Below, one piece after another: positions 16,888-24,906 of a stretch of 64,000 nucleotides of DNA. The stretch is from Lysobacter sp. KIS68-7. GTDB taxonomy: Bacteria > Pseudomonadota > Gammaproteobacteria > Xanthomonadales > Xanthomonadaceae. The notes beneath the pieces are model-generated. The model ran no database searches and was not told the DNA's origin. It saw only the letters and a list, made by a program, of their open reading frames with translations. Within the stretch, counting starts at the first letter, position 1. Each line of letters starts with the position of its first letter. Where the stretch lies: assembly GCF_021284745.1 (NCBI RefSeq), contig NZ_CP089925.1, forward strand, positions 620,001 to 684,000. Reading direction: 5' to 3'. The translations under genes were made by a program, and so were the position numbers.

Positions 16888-17802
16888 TCAGAAGACCTCG
16901 CCGACGCAGCAGCGGAGGGAGCCGCCCGCCGCTTCGATCGCGGCCATCGGCACGGTTTTCAGGGCGAACCCCGCATGGGTGATCGCCGCGCGCGTGGCCG
17001 GCGACAGGGTATTGGCGGCCCCTTCGCTCATCCATGCGACGTCGTGGGACAGCGCGATGGCGTTGCCGGCGAACCCGGCATGCTCGGCATCCGACAACAC
17101 GATCGCGTGCGGCGCATAGGCGACGGCGATCGCCTCCACGACCCGCTCGTCGGCAAAGCCGCGCGGACACACCAGCGCCGCACGGCCGGCCAGGACCGCG
17201 AGCACGACATTGGTGTGGTACTCGCCCGGGGCGAGGTCGAACATCAAGGTCGCGCGCAGGCCGAAGGCCTCGTGCATCGCACGCGCGCCGTCCTCGTCGC
17301 AACGTTCCGACAGGCCGCACCAACCGATGCCGCGCGCGCGGTCGATCACCAGCGCGCCGGTGAGTTCGCACGCGTGCGGCTGCAGCGACAGGTCGATCTC
17401 CGCGTAATCGAGCACGCCGGCGAAGAAGGCGCGGATGTCCTCGCGCTGCGCTTCGCGCTGGCGCACGGGGTGGCGCATGCGCCCGACGATGTAACGCCCG
17501 TTCGCCGCGGTGGCGAAGACGTTGTTGGGGAACAGCGCGTCCGGCGCTTCCGGATCACCGGGGAAGCAGATGGTCGGTACGACCTGCGCGAGCGCGCGAT
17601 GCAGTTCGCGATGTTCGTGCGAGGCACGGGCGGGGTCGAATGCGGCGTGCGAGGCCATGTAGCGATTGTCGGTCGCGGACTCGGAGGCCAGGCGGAAACC
17701 GTCCGGCGCGACGAGGAACGCGGCGCGCGCGGTCGGCGGCCCGAAATCGTGCGCGAGCGTGCGCACGTGGCGGGAAAAGGCGTCGATGTCGCGCGTGATC
17801 AT
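16888..17802 (-). CDS. ctlX: CtlX-type citrulline/arginine-related amidinohydrolase
   Basis: 304 residues of the guanidino-group-modifying (amidinotransferase/dimethylargininase) superfamily. Motifs: FPNNVFATA in the N-terminal blade, CGLSERCDEDG, the catalytic His region EYHTNVVLAVL, and the nucleophilic Cys near the C-terminus (GGSLRCCVGEVF). The pattern fits CtlX, a citrulline-utilisation hydrolase of Gram-negative bacteria. The start at 17802 overlaps the dusA stop by 4 bp, and much of the frame upstream lies inside dusA. Together with the arginase at 9 kb it suggests arginine/citrulline breakdown. Confidence 0.85.
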   Translation of the reverse strand: MITRDIDAFSRHVRTLAHDFGPPTARAAFLVAPDGFRLASESATDNRYMASHAAFDPARASHEHRELHRALAQVVPTICFPGDPEAPDALFPNNVFATAANGRYIVGRMRHPVRQREAQREDIRAFFAGVLDYAEIDLSLQPHACELTGALVIDRARGIGWCGLSERCDEDGARAMHEAFGLRATLMFDLAPGEYHTNVVLAVLAGRAALVCPRGFADERVVEAIAVAYAPHAIVLSDAEHAGFAGNAIALSHDVAWMSEGAANTLSPATRAAITHAGFALKTVPMAAIEAAGGSLRCCVGEVF

Positions 17803-18794
17803 GCGGCGACCACCGGTGCCTGCGTCAGCGCGATCGCACGCTCGACCAGGGACCAATCCGCGCCGGGCTTGTGCGCGCCCTCGCTCAGCACCTGGCGGAA
17901 GGCGCGACCGCCGCGTTCCGCCGAGAACAGGCCCAGCAGGTGCCGTGTGATGTGCTTGAGGAAGACGCCGCGCGCGAGTTCTGTTTCGACGTAGGGCCGC
18001 AGCGCGCGCAACAGGTCCGCACGCGTGCGCAACTCGCCGCCAAACCAGGCGACATCCAGGCGATGCAGCAGCCAAGGGTCATGGTATGCCGCGCGACCGA
18101 GCATCGCACCGTCGACATGCGACAGGTGCGTCGTCGCTTCGCTCTCCGTGGCGATGCCCCCGTTGACGATCACCTGCAACGCGGGGCGCTCCTGCTTCAG
18201 GCGATACGCCCAGTCGTAACGCAGCGGCGGCACTTCGCGATTCTCCTTCGGCGACAGTCCTTGCAACCACGCATTGCGCGCATGCACGACGAACATCCCG
18301 CAGCCTGCGGACGCGACGGTGTCGATGAAGGCGATGAAACGATCGAAGTCGTGGTCGTCGTCCACGCCGAGGCGGCACTTCACCGTCACCGGCACATCGC
18401 ACGCTGCAATCATCGCCGCGACGCTATCGGCGACCAGCGCCGGTTCGCGCATCAGGCATGCGCCGAAACGACCGGCCTGCACGCGATCGGACGGACACCC
18501 GCAGTTGAGGTTGATCTCGTCGAAGCCGTGTTCCGCGCCGATGCGCGCGGCCTGCGCGAGCAGTTCCGGCTCACTGCCGCCCAGCTGCAACGCGACCGGA
18601 TGCTCGATCGGATCCATCGCCAGCAATCGCGCACGATCGCCATGGATCACCGCGTTGGCATGGACCATCTCCGTGTACAGCCGCGCATGCGGCGCGAGCA
18701 CGCGGTGGAACACGCGGCAATGCGTGTCCGTCCAATCCATCATCGGCGCGACGGAGAGGCGGAGCTGCTCGGCGGGGATGGCGGCTGCGTCCAT
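17799..18794 (-). CDS. dusA: tRNA-dihydrouridine(20/20a) synthase
   Basis: FMN-dependent, NADPH-using reductase of uridines 20/20a in the tRNA D-loop. N-terminal TIM-barrel motif APMMDWTDTHCRVFHRVL, catalytic Cys in NLNCGCPSDRVQAGRFGACL, FMN phosphate-binding VIVNGGIA and GAMLGRAAYHDP, with a C-terminal helical tRNA-binding part (HITRHLLGLFSAERGGRAFR). 331 residues, the expected size. The PMMDWTD start region distinguishes DusA from DusB/DusC. It is coupled to ctlX by a 4-bp overlap. Confidence 0.96.
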   Translation of the reverse strand: MDAAAIPAEQLRLSVAPMMDWTDTHCRVFHRVLAPHARLYTEMVHANAVIHGDRARLLAMDPIEHPVALQLGGSEPELLAQAARIGAEHGFDEINLNCGCPSDRVQAGRFGACLMREPALVADSVAAMIAACDVPVTVKCRLGVDDDHDFDRFIAFIDTVASAGCGMFVVHARNAWLQGLSPKENREVPPLRYDWAYRLKQERPALQVIVNGGIATESEATTHLSHVDGAMLGRAAYHDPWLLHRLDVAWFGGELRTRADLLRALRPYVETELARGVFLKHITRHLLGLFSAERGGRAFRQVLSEGAHKPGADWSLVERAIALTQAPVVAA

Positions 18795-18951
18795 GGGAGG
18801 CGCAGTTTACCGCGCGAACGCGAATTGACGCGTCGATGCAGTATTTCTCCTATGAACCATGGGGCAGATGCCCTCGCGGACAATTGTTCGCCCGTTCCGC
18901 ACTGCGGTTTTCTGGACGCACGACAAATCCCTGTCGCGGAGAAAACACACC

Positions 18952-19266
18952 ATGGGTCTCGATCTCGAGTACTTCGAAAAACGCGTGCGCAGCCTCGAGG
19001 CGGCGCTTCATCGACTGCAGGCCGACCTGGAGGATGCGCACCGCATCGCCGGCGGCATCGTCAGCGAATACAAGACGTGGCGGCAGAACGAAACACCCAC
19101 GCGCGAGCTGATGTACCGCCGCCTGGACGAGCTGAAGGAGATCGGCCGGCCGCGCTGTGTGTTCGCGAAGACGCTGATCTTCGAATACGGCGTTTCGCGC
19201 ACGAAGGCCTACCAGATGGTGCGCGATTACCTGCACCCGGCCACCACGCACATCGCAATGCCGTGA
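18952..19266 (+). CDS. Small coiled-coil / helix-turn-helix protein
   Basis: 104 residues from ATG 18952, with a good ribosome site (GGAGA) just upstream. Residues 5-40 form an amphipathic coiled coil (YFEKRVRSLEAALHRLQADL). Residues 70-94 read like a helix-turn-helix (TLIFEYGVSRTKAYQMVRDY), with Gly and the short Ser-Arg-Thr recognition-helix start typical of that motif. I recognise no family. It is followed by the antirestriction-like gene, and these two form a small accessory patch between housekeeping genes. It could be a local DNA-binding regulator. The weakly palindromic GGACAATTGTTCG lies about 75 bp upstream. Confidence 0.7.
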   Translation: MGLDLEYFEKRVRSLEAALHRLQADLEDAHRIAGGIVSEYKTWRQNETPTRELMYRRLDELKEIGRPRCVFAKTLIFEYGVSRTKAYQMVRDYLHPATTHIAMP

Positions 19267-19492
19267 GCACGCGTGGCGCCACGTGCATCGTCCCGGTCCG
19301 GCGTCGGCACGCCGTCGCCCCTGGGGACAATGTCGCGGCCCGCGCGCCCTGTGGTGTCCTGCACTCGCCCGGTCGCATCCCCAAGGTGTCCTCCGGGCGG
19401 GAGCCGAAGACGCGCAGAGCGGGCCACGCGCCCGAAGCCCGTCGGCCGGCGCAGACCCCTCTCTCTCCCTGAACTGCGCCGGCGGCTCTCTC

Positions 19493-19831
19493 TTGTTTCC
19501 TCGCAACGCACAGCACGAACTACCGGTGGATCGCGTGATCCAGGCGACGATCCACCGGTGGCTGCGCAAGGCCTGCATCGACAAGCACGATCATCCGCTG
19601 CGTTTCGTCTCGCTCACCAACGGCGGCTTCTATCTCGCGCCTTGCGTGGGCGCACTGCGGATCCGCATCGACGCGCAACGCAACGACGTGACGATGTCCG
19701 GCGACGCTGCCGGCATCGTCGCCACGCTGCTTGCGCTGTGCGCGCTGGGCCATGGTGATCATTACCGTCGATTGCGCGCCTATGCGGGCGACCACGTGGA
19801 GTCCACGACGATCCTTGCCGCAGTCGACTGA
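19493..19831 (+). CDS. ArdB/KlcA-like antirestriction protein, N-terminus uncertain
   Basis: 112 residues if the TTG at 19493 is the start. The family core is clear: FVSLTNGGFYLAP (matching the SNGGFYMAP motif), SGDAAGIVATLLALCALG (matching SADAAGIVATLFAL) and the terminal YRRLRAYAGDHVESTTILAA VD (matching the LRDFA-HPE-IFAAID ending). ArdB/KlcA proteins block type I restriction and are usually about 140-150 residues. Here the natural N-terminal segment seems split: PELRRRLSL is encoded in the plus-one frame just before 19493, and LFPRNAQ continues in the core frame, as if one indel lay in the CT-rich run at 19484-19497. No convincing ribosome site. It may be decayed. Confidence 0.6.
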   Translation: MFPRNAQHELPVDRVIQATIHRWLRKACIDKHDHPLRFVSLTNGGFYLAPCVGALRIRIDAQRNDVTMSGDAAGIVATLLALCALGHGDHYRRLRAYAGDHVESTTILAAVD

Positions 19832-19832
19832 C

Positions 19833-20300
19833 TCAGTCGGATTCCCACACCATGTAGACGTCCGCGGGCGCGTAATGCGAGCCGGGCCGCGGTGCGGGCC
19901 GATGGCGGAAGCCCACGCTTTCGTACAAGGCCAGGGCCGGCGCGAGCTTGCTGCTCGATTCCAGGAACAGTTCGCGCCCCTCGAGCGTGCGATAGGCGTG
20001 CAGCGCGCCGTCCATCAGCAGGCGGCCGATACCGCGCCCCTGGAACGCGGGGTCAACGGCCATCTTCGTCAACTCGTACACGCCCTCGCCTTCATGCTTG
20101 AGCGCGACCGTGCCGATGGCGCGGTCGCCTTCATCGATGGCGAACAGCACGCGGCCACCGTCGGCGAGGATGTGCGTCTCCGGATCGGACAACACTTCGC
20201 GGTCGATCGCTTCGACGACGAACCAGCGTTCGAGCCAATCGATGTTCAGGCGTGCGAAATCCGCGCGCCAGCGCGGATCGAAATCGACGATGCGGATCAT
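19833..20300 (-). CDS. GNAT family N-acetyltransferase
   Basis: 155 residues, single GNAT fold. The acetyl-CoA pyrophosphate loop is VDPAFQGRGIGRLLMDGA (motif A, Q-G-R-G-I-G), preceded by the beta4 strand VYELTKMAV; ALALYESVGFRH is motif B. The substrate is unknown. It is the last gene of a run of three coupled by ATGA overlaps. It converges with the antirestriction-like gene with a single base between stops. Confidence 0.9.
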   Translation of the reverse strand: MIRIVDFDPRWRADFARLNIDWLERWFVVEAIDREVLSDPETHILADGGRVLFAIDEGDRAIGTVALKHEGEGVYELTKMAVDPAFQGRGIGRLLMDGALHAYRTLEGRELFLESSSKLAPALALYESVGFRHRPAPRPGSHYAPADVYMVWESD

Positions 20301-20704
20301 TCGTGGGTCAGGTGCGCAAACGCGGCAGTGGCGGCATCGCGATCATTGTCGTCGAAAGGCACGAGGCGGAGCGCCTCCACGGTCCCCGCGTCCAGGCAAC
20401 GCACGTTGACGTCCACGCCATCGGGATGGCTGCGCGGGATGTAGAAGCTCTTCACGCCGCAGACCTTGCAGAAGCGGTGCTTCGCCGCGCCCGTGTTGAA
20501 GGTGTATTCGGTGAGCGCGTCCTCGCCCGAGACCAGGCGGAAGCGCGCGGCCGGCACGATCAGGTGCAGGAAGCCGGTCATGCGGCAGATCGAGCAGTTG
20601 CAGTCGAGCGCTTCGATGTGGGCCGGTGCCTCGACTTCGAAGCGCACGCGGCGACAATGGCAGCCGCCGCGATGCACCACCCGATCGGGGGAAGCGGGGT
20701 TCAT
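20297..20704 (-). CDS. GFA family zinc-binding protein
   Basis: 135 residues of the glutathione-dependent formaldehyde-activating (GFA/CENP-V) fold. The zinc-site cysteines are all present: GGCHCRRVRFEV near the N-terminus, DCNCSICRMTG and KHRFCKVCGVKSFYIPRS. Family members bind zinc and sometimes glutathione adducts; most, as here, have no proven substrate. It overlaps its neighbours on both sides by 4 bp, so it is made together with the secreted His-rich protein and the GNAT protein. Confidence 0.9.
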   Translation of the reverse strand: MNPASPDRVVHRGGCHCRRVRFEVEAPAHIEALDCNCSICRMTGFLHLIVPAARFRLVSGEDALTEYTFNTGAAKHRFCKVCGVKSFYIPRSHPDGVDVNVRCLDAGTVEALRLVPFDDNDRDAATAAFAHLTHE

Positions 20705-21336
20705 TTCTTGCCGTGGCCCTTGCCGTTGCCGTTGCCATGACCCTTGTCATTGCCATGGCCGTGACCGTTGCCGTGGTCTTCGCCCTGGTCGTTATCGCGA
20801 CCGTGGTCGTCGTGGTCGTAACCCTTGTACTTGTGCTTGTCCTTGCCGTGGTTCGGATACACGCGCTGCAGTTCGGTATCCAGCACGATCGGGCGCGACC
20901 AGCGGTCGTACACCGGCACGAAGCCCTGCTTCAGGCGATGGAACTCCGGCGAGCCGGGCTTGATGCCCATCTGCTTGGCGATGTTGCCCCAGCCGTTGCC
21001 GCGGTCGCGGTCGTAGGCGTCCACGACGTAGCGGCACGGGCGCCCGATGATCGACGCGATGCTGCACGCCATGTAGACGTCGCCCGGCGTCCAGCGGCGC
21101 GGGCCGAGCAGTTCGACCACGAGGTCGCGCGGCGCGCCGTGGTAGCGCACGAGTTCGTCGACGAAGGGATCGCGGTAACGCGAGCCGTAGCGATTCATGT
21201 CGCCCAGCGTGTTGTCGATCCAGATGTCCCCGGTGCGCGGATTCCACCCGACGGTCTGGGCGTGCGCGGCGCCGGCGGCGCCGGCCAACGCGAGCGCGAG
21301 TGCGAGTGCGACACCCTGCAAGGTGCGGTGCGACAT
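20701..21336 (-). CDS. Secreted protein with His/Gly/Lys-rich C-terminal tail
   Basis: 211 residues: Sec signal ending GAAHAQ, a globular part (about 28-160; WNPRTGDIWIDNTLGDMNRY and DVYMACSIASIIGRPCRYVV) and a low-complexity tail of about 45 residues made of His, Gly, Asp, Asn and Lys (KGYDHDDHGRDNDQGEDHG, then GHGHGNDKGHGNGNGKGHG). The tail could bind nickel, zinc or copper, or be a disordered envelope-binding segment. No family is recognised for the globular part. The DNA of the tail is a short imperfect repeat of CCGTTGCCATG-type units. It heads a run coupled to the GFA and GNAT genes. Confidence 0.75.
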   Translation of the reverse strand: MSHRTLQGVALALALALAGAAGAAHAQTVGWNPRTGDIWIDNTLGDMNRYGSRYRDPFVDELVRYHGAPRDLVVELLGPRRWTPGDVYMACSIASIIGRPCRYVVDAYDRDRGNGWGNIAKQMGIKPGSPEFHRLKQGFVPVYDRWSRPIVLDTELQRVYPNHGKDKHKYKGYDHDDHGRDNDQGEDHGNGHGHGNDKGHGNGNGKGHGKK

Positions 21337-21429
21337 GGTCCCCTCTCCGATGTGTCCCTGTGTGGCGCCTAGTCTGTGCGCCCTCGATGAATGCGCTCTG
21401 AAATCGGCGTCACGGAACCGGCGATGCGG

Positions 21430-21876
21430 TCACAGGTTCGGAGGCCCGACGGGCGACAGCGTCCGGCCCGCCCCCGCCGCGTGGCCGCGACGATCGACGA
21501 CGACCAGGTTGCCCGCACCGTCAATGGCATACAGGCGCTCGCCGCCCGTGCTCGATTGCAGGCGCAGGATCCGGCCGTCGCGGCGCCAGCGTCCCTGTTC
21601 GCGAAAGTACTCGGTGCCCTCGCCCGCGAGGAAGGCTTCGACCAGTTCGTACTGCGCCACCACGCCGTTGCCGTGCTGCAGGCGCAGGCGCGTTTCGATG
21701 CCGTCGCAATCCGCGCAGGCGAGCGTGCCTTCCCATGCGAGTTCGGTATCGGGGGTGTCGAAGCGCGGCGCGGGGCCGGCGGACGTGGACGGATCGGCAC
21801 GTTCACCGCAACCGGCTGCCGCCGCGGCGACGAGCGCGGCGAGAAGGAAGGACCAGCGGCGCGGAGCGGCAGTCAC
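21430..21876 (-). CDS. NlpE-like envelope lipoprotein
   Basis: 148 residues from a GTG start (TAAPRRWSFLLAALV follows), with lipobox AAAGC. The NlpE-N-type beta barrel contains the CxxC motif (WEGTLACADCDGIETRLRL), as in the copper-resistance/surface-sensing lipoprotein NlpE, and the following strands (EYFREQGRWRRDGRILRLQS) match the family. E. coli NlpE activates Cpx signalling; here no cpx genes are adjacent. The GTG start is chosen because the signal peptide begins there; an ATG 57 bp upstream would add basic residues. Confidence 0.82.
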   Translation of the reverse strand: MTAAPRRWSFLLAALVAAAAAGCGERADPSTSAGPAPRFDTPDTELAWEGTLACADCDGIETRLRLQHGNGVVAQYELVEAFLAGEGTEYFREQGRWRRDGRILRLQSSTGGERLYAIDGAGNLVVVDRRGHAAGAGRTLSPVGPPNL

Positions 21877-21956
21877 GGGGCCATTGTGCCGCACATCGCG
21901 TGCACGCCGCCGTGACCGGGGCGGGCACAGCATGGTGCCGTCACAGGGGGTGTCCC

Positions 21957-22142
21957 ATGCGCCTGCATCTCTCGCCGCTTCCGTTCCTCCGCCGACATGC
22001 GTGGGGACTGGCGGTGTTGTGCGTGTTGATCACGGTGTACTTCGCCGCCGTCGGCTACGTCGGCGAGCGCTTGCGCAACGATCTCGGGCGCGCGTACAAG
22101 GCCGTGCCCTCGGTGGAGGATCACGGCCATCGTTCCGATTGA
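21957..22142 (+). CDS. Small single-pass membrane protein
   Basis: 61 residues, MRLHLSPLPFLRRHAWG, then one hydrophobic helix (LAVLCVLITVYFAAVGYVGE) and a short polar tail ending DHGHRSD. GGGGGT just upstream gives a ribosome site. No homologous family is recognised. The positive residues before the helix predict a cytoplasmic N-terminus. It lies alone between the minus-strand NlpE-like gene and a convergent secreted-protein gene. Confidence 0.6.
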   Translation: MRLHLSPLPFLRRHAWGLAVLCVLITVYFAAVGYVGERLRNDLGRAYKAVPSVEDHGHRSD

Positions 22143-22153
22143 TGCGGCGTCGC

Positions 22154-22600
22154 TTACTTCTTCTTCGAGCTGCCCGCGGCCGAAATCGTGAACTTGCCGA
22201 AGGAGATGCCGAGGTCCCAGCCCTTGCCGGTGCCGGCGAGCGCGAGTTGCACTTCGCCCTTGGTCATCACGTTGGCCGCCGAGGACTTGGACGCGCCCGC
22301 GCTGGCTTCCGCCTGCGCATAGCTGCCCAACAGTTCATGGATGTCCTTGACGCCGGAGAACTCACCGGTGCCGTTGATGCTCGACTTGCCGAACGCCAGG
22401 CCACCGCCCTTGGCGCTGATGGACACGTTCAATTTCTGGCCGTTGTCGCAGGTGATCACGCCCGTGCCGGAGGCCGTCTTGTAGAACGCGGACCAGCCCG
22501 ACGTCGAGAAGTGCATCTTGCAATCGGTCTTCTTCTGCGCAAACGCAGCCGGCGACGCAAGGGCGAGGGCGAGCGCGGCGCAGGCGAGGAGGCGGGTCAT
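22154..22600 (-). CDS. Secreted protein, unknown function
   Basis: 148 residues with signal peptide ending SPAAFAQ. The mature part has two cysteines (TDCKMHF and GVITCDNG) that may form a disulfide, then alternating Gly-rich strands (SISAKGGGLAFGKSSING and WDLGISFGKFTISAAG), and a Lys tail (SSKKK). The Gly-rich beta pattern faintly recalls SYLF-type lipid-binding proteins, but I cannot assign it. It is monocistronic as far as visible. Confidence 0.7.
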   Translation of the reverse strand: MTRLLACAALALALASPAAFAQKKTDCKMHFSTSGWSAFYKTASGTGVITCDNGQKLNVSISAKGGGLAFGKSSINGTGEFSGVKDIHELLGSYAQAEASAGASKSSAANVMTKGEVQLALAGTGKGWDLGISFGKFTISAAGSSKKK

Positions 22601-22680
22601 GGTGCGGACTCCTGTCGAGGGGAGTTGGAGGCTAGCACTACGGCCGTTGAGGCGGCACGAAGGCCAGCTCAGCCGTGGGG

Positions 22681-23148
22681 TCAGTCGTCGTCCCGGTCGT
22701 GGTCGTGGTCGCGGTCATGGCCGTGCCCGCGGCCGTCCCAGCGGCGGCCGTCGTAACGGGTGACGTAACCGCGGTTGTCGTAGCGCGGGTCGTAGTACTT
22801 CACCGTGCAGTTGCCGCTGTGGCTGCAGGTGACGCGGCGCGCGGTATTCGCGTAATCCGGATCCCGGTAATAGACATTCCCGTAGTACGGGACGCGACCG
22901 CCCTCCACGCGCACGAGGCGGTAATACACGGGGCGACCATAGCGATCGCGCACGACGACCAGGCGGTCGTCATCGCGATAGTTGCCGTAACGGTAATAGG
23001 GCTGGCCACCGCGCAAGGCGACATCGGCGGCATCGACCAGCACGCGCGTCCACGTATTGTCCTGGGCGTGCGCGGGAATCGCAGCACCACCGAGGCCCAA
23101 ACCCGCCGCGAGCACGGCGGGTGCCATCCAGCGGGACAACGTGATCAT
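22681..23148 (-). CDS. Secreted Tyr/Arg/Asp-rich protein, unknown function
   Basis: 155 residues with signal peptide ending AIPAHAQ. The mature region is rich in Tyr, Arg and Asp in short repeats (PYYRYGNYRDDDRLVVVRDR, PVYYRLVRV, YYGNVYYRDPDY), contains one likely disulfide pair (VTCSHSGNCTV) and ends in a His/Asp/Arg tail (RGHGHDRDHDHDRDDD) that could bind metal. No family is recognised. It resembles the secreted protein at 20701-21336 in having a charged His tail. Confidence 0.65.
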   Translation of the reverse strand: MITLSRWMAPAVLAAGLGLGGAAIPAHAQDNTWTRVLVDAADVALRGGQPYYRYGNYRDDDRLVVVRDRYGRPVYYRLVRVEGGRVPYYGNVYYRDPDYANTARRVTCSHSGNCTVKYYDPRYDNRGYVTRYDGRRWDGRGHGHDRDHDHDRDDD

Positions 23149-23267
23149 GGTGTCTCTCCCTGTTTCGTCGGCCCGCCCTCATGGTGGGCCCGTGGCCGAC
23201 GATGCGGCGGGCGCGGTGAACGAGATTGCAACCGAAGCGGGGTCCCACACGCGTGGCAAAGGCCGCG

Positions 23268-24008
23268 CTAGCTCCCGTTCATCGAAGCGGCGGCGCGCAC
23301 GATGTCGGCCACCGCGGCGGGGAGTCCCGCGGCATCGTCGACCTTGCGAAGGCGCGGCGCATCGTGCGCCACGTCGGCCTCGGCTTCGTGCGCCCAGGTC
23401 ACGTGGTAGGGCATGTACACGCCCCACCCGCCCAGTTCGAGCACGGGCGCGATGTCGCTGCGCAGGGAGTTGCCGATCATCGCGAACTGCGAAGGCGCCA
23501 GGTCGAACTCGCGCAGCACGCGCGCATAGGTCGGCGCATCCTTCTCGCTCACGATCTCGATGCGGCGGAACAGATCCGCCAGGCCCGACTGCTTCACCTT
23601 CGCTTCCTGGTGGAACAGGTCGCCCTTGGTGATCAGCACGATGTCGTGGTGTTGGCCGATCGCTTCCACTGCTTCGCGGATGCCGGGCAGCAACTCCACC
23701 GGGTGCTGCAACAAGGTCTTGCCCATCGCGACGATGCGATGCAGGTCGTGTGCGGTGATGCGACCGTCGGTGATCTCCACCGCGGCTTCGATCATCGACA
23801 GCACCATGCCTTTGACGCCGTAGCCGAACGAAGCGAGGTTGCGCTTCTCCACTGCGTACAGGCGCTCGTGCACGCGTGCGTCGTGGAGGTCGACGTAATG
23901 GCCGACGATGCGTTCGAAGTCGCCTTGCGCGCCGCGGTAATAGTCTTCGCTGCGCCAGAGGGTGTCGTCGCCGTCGAAGCCGACGAGGCGGATGGAGGCG
24001 TCTTCCAT
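23268..24008 (-). CDS. HAD superfamily hydrolase
   Basis: 246 residues. Motif I FDGDDTLW (nucleophilic Asp and general acid/base Asp), motif II LITKGD, motif III/IV K and IGNSLRSDIAPV. The layout with a helical cap of about 80 residues between motifs I and II (about 25-110) places it in subfamily I of haloacid dehalogenase-like phosphatases. The substrate is unknown. It follows a T-tract terminator of the upstream lipoprotein gene, so it is probably its own unit. Confidence 0.88.
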   Translation of the reverse strand: MEDASIRLVGFDGDDTLWRSEDYYRGAQGDFERIVGHYVDLHDARVHERLYAVEKRNLASFGYGVKGMVLSMIEAAVEITDGRITAHDLHRIVAMGKTLLQHPVELLPGIREAVEAIGQHHDIVLITKGDLFHQEAKVKQSGLADLFRRIEIVSEKDAPTYARVLREFDLAPSQFAMIGNSLRSDIAPVLELGGWGVYMPYHVTWAHEAEADVAHDAPRLRKVDDAAGLPAAVADIVRAAASMNGS

Positions 24009-24057
24009 GGACGATGCGCGCGTGTGGGCGCGCCAGTTTACGCGCGTGGCGCGGGCG

Positions 24058-24090
24058 AAAAAAACGCAGGACGGGCGAGCCGTCCTGCGT
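24058..24090 (-). terminator. Rho-independent terminator of the small lipoprotein gene
   Basis: An 11-bp perfect stem (ACGCAGGACGG / CCGTCCTGCGT, 24064-24074 and 24080-24090) with a five-base loop, followed on the minus strand by a run of at least six T (24058-24063). It lies 30 bp after the stop of the minus-strand lipoprotein gene at 24120. Confidence 0.9.
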
Positions 24091-24119
24091 CCTGGACCAA
24101 GGTCCGCGGTCTGCCGGTA

Positions 24120-24302
24120 TTACGGTGTGGACGGCGGCGTCGCGGCCGTCGTCGCCGCAGGCGGCGCGGTCGAATCGGCCGGCATCGACGAGCTGGACGT
24201 CGACTCGGTCGAATCCTTGGACTTGCCCGAGGCGCAGGCCGCCAGGGACATCGTTGCAACCACGAAAGCCGTGGCGGTGAGGGTGCGAAGCGTAGCGTTC
24301 AT
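24120..24302 (-). CDS. Small lipoprotein, unknown function
   Basis: 60 residues: signal peptide with lipobox LAAC (VVATMSLAACASGKSKD), then a Ser/Thr/Pro/Ala-rich disordered tail (DSTESTSSSSMPADSTAPPA). Lipidation at the cysteine is predicted. The gene has a strong terminator just after its stop, which supports real expression. No family beyond small low-complexity lipoproteins. Confidence 0.7.
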   Translation of the reverse strand: MNATLRTLTATAFVVATMSLAACASGKSKDSTESTSSSSMPADSTAPPAATTAATPPSTP

Positions 24303-24450
24303 GGAAGTCCTCTAGCCTGGTGAGCGGATGTCATGCGGATGTACCTGGTGCATGGATCCGGCCGGCCCCCAACGGGAACCGACCGGATGTGCGCCGCTTG
24401 TGCGAGCCGCAAACATTCGCGCGGCCCGGCCGGAGGGTCGACGCGATGCG

Positions 24451-24906
24451 TCAACCGCCCGAACGCGGAGTGGCTGCCTTGCCGTTCGCGGCGAGGTACG
24501 CCTTGTATTCGTCCTGCGTCAGCTGCCCGTCGGCATTGGCGTCCGCTTCGGTAAACGCCTTCGCCAGGCTCTGCACCGCCGCAGCCTCGGTCACGCTGAG
24601 CGTGCCGTTCTTGTCGGTGTCGAGGTCGGACCAATTCTTCTTCTGCGGCTCCGCAGAGGAGGACGGGGTCGCCGGGGTGGCCGGGGTCTGGGCGGTCGAC
24701 TGGTCCTTCGACCAGGCATCACCCGACTGCGAGGCGTCGCCCTGCGTGCCCGTGGGCTGTTCGGTGGTGGTGGACGTCGTCGTCGTCGACTGCGTCTGCG
24801 TCGTCGGCTGCGGCGTGGCGCTCTGCGGGGTCGCGCTCTGCGCGAAGGCGAGCGGGGCGGCGAACGTCAGCGCGAGGGCGAGGAAGAGGGGCTTGCGATT
24901 GATCAT
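24451..24906 (-). CDS. Secreted EF-hand protein
   Basis: 151 residues starting at MINRKP (24906). It has a signal peptide ending PLAFAQ, a Ser/Thr/Gln-rich spacer (about 22-95) and two canonical EF-hand loops: DLDTDKNGTLSVTEA and EADANADGQLTQDEY, both with Asp at positions 1, 3 and 5 and Glu at 12. Calcium binding in the periplasm or outside the cell is predicted; function unknown. The ATG at 24906 is preferred to ones further upstream because the signal peptide starts there. A related four-EF-hand protein lies 0.6 kb away. Confidence 0.8.
   Translation of the reverse strand: MINRKPLFLALALTFAAPLAFAQSATPQSATPQPTTQTQSTTTTSTTTEQPTGTQGDASQSGDAWSKDQSTAQTPATPATPSSSAEPQKKNWSDLDTDKNGTLSVTEAAAVQSLAKAFTEADANADGQLTQDEYKAYLAANGKAATPRSGG

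Noticed and set aside
19283-19492. Arg-rich N-terminal extension of the ArdB-like frame
   Set aside because: It has no similarity to antirestriction proteins, no ribosome site, and Arg/Pro-rich composition typical of an untranslated high-GC stretch.
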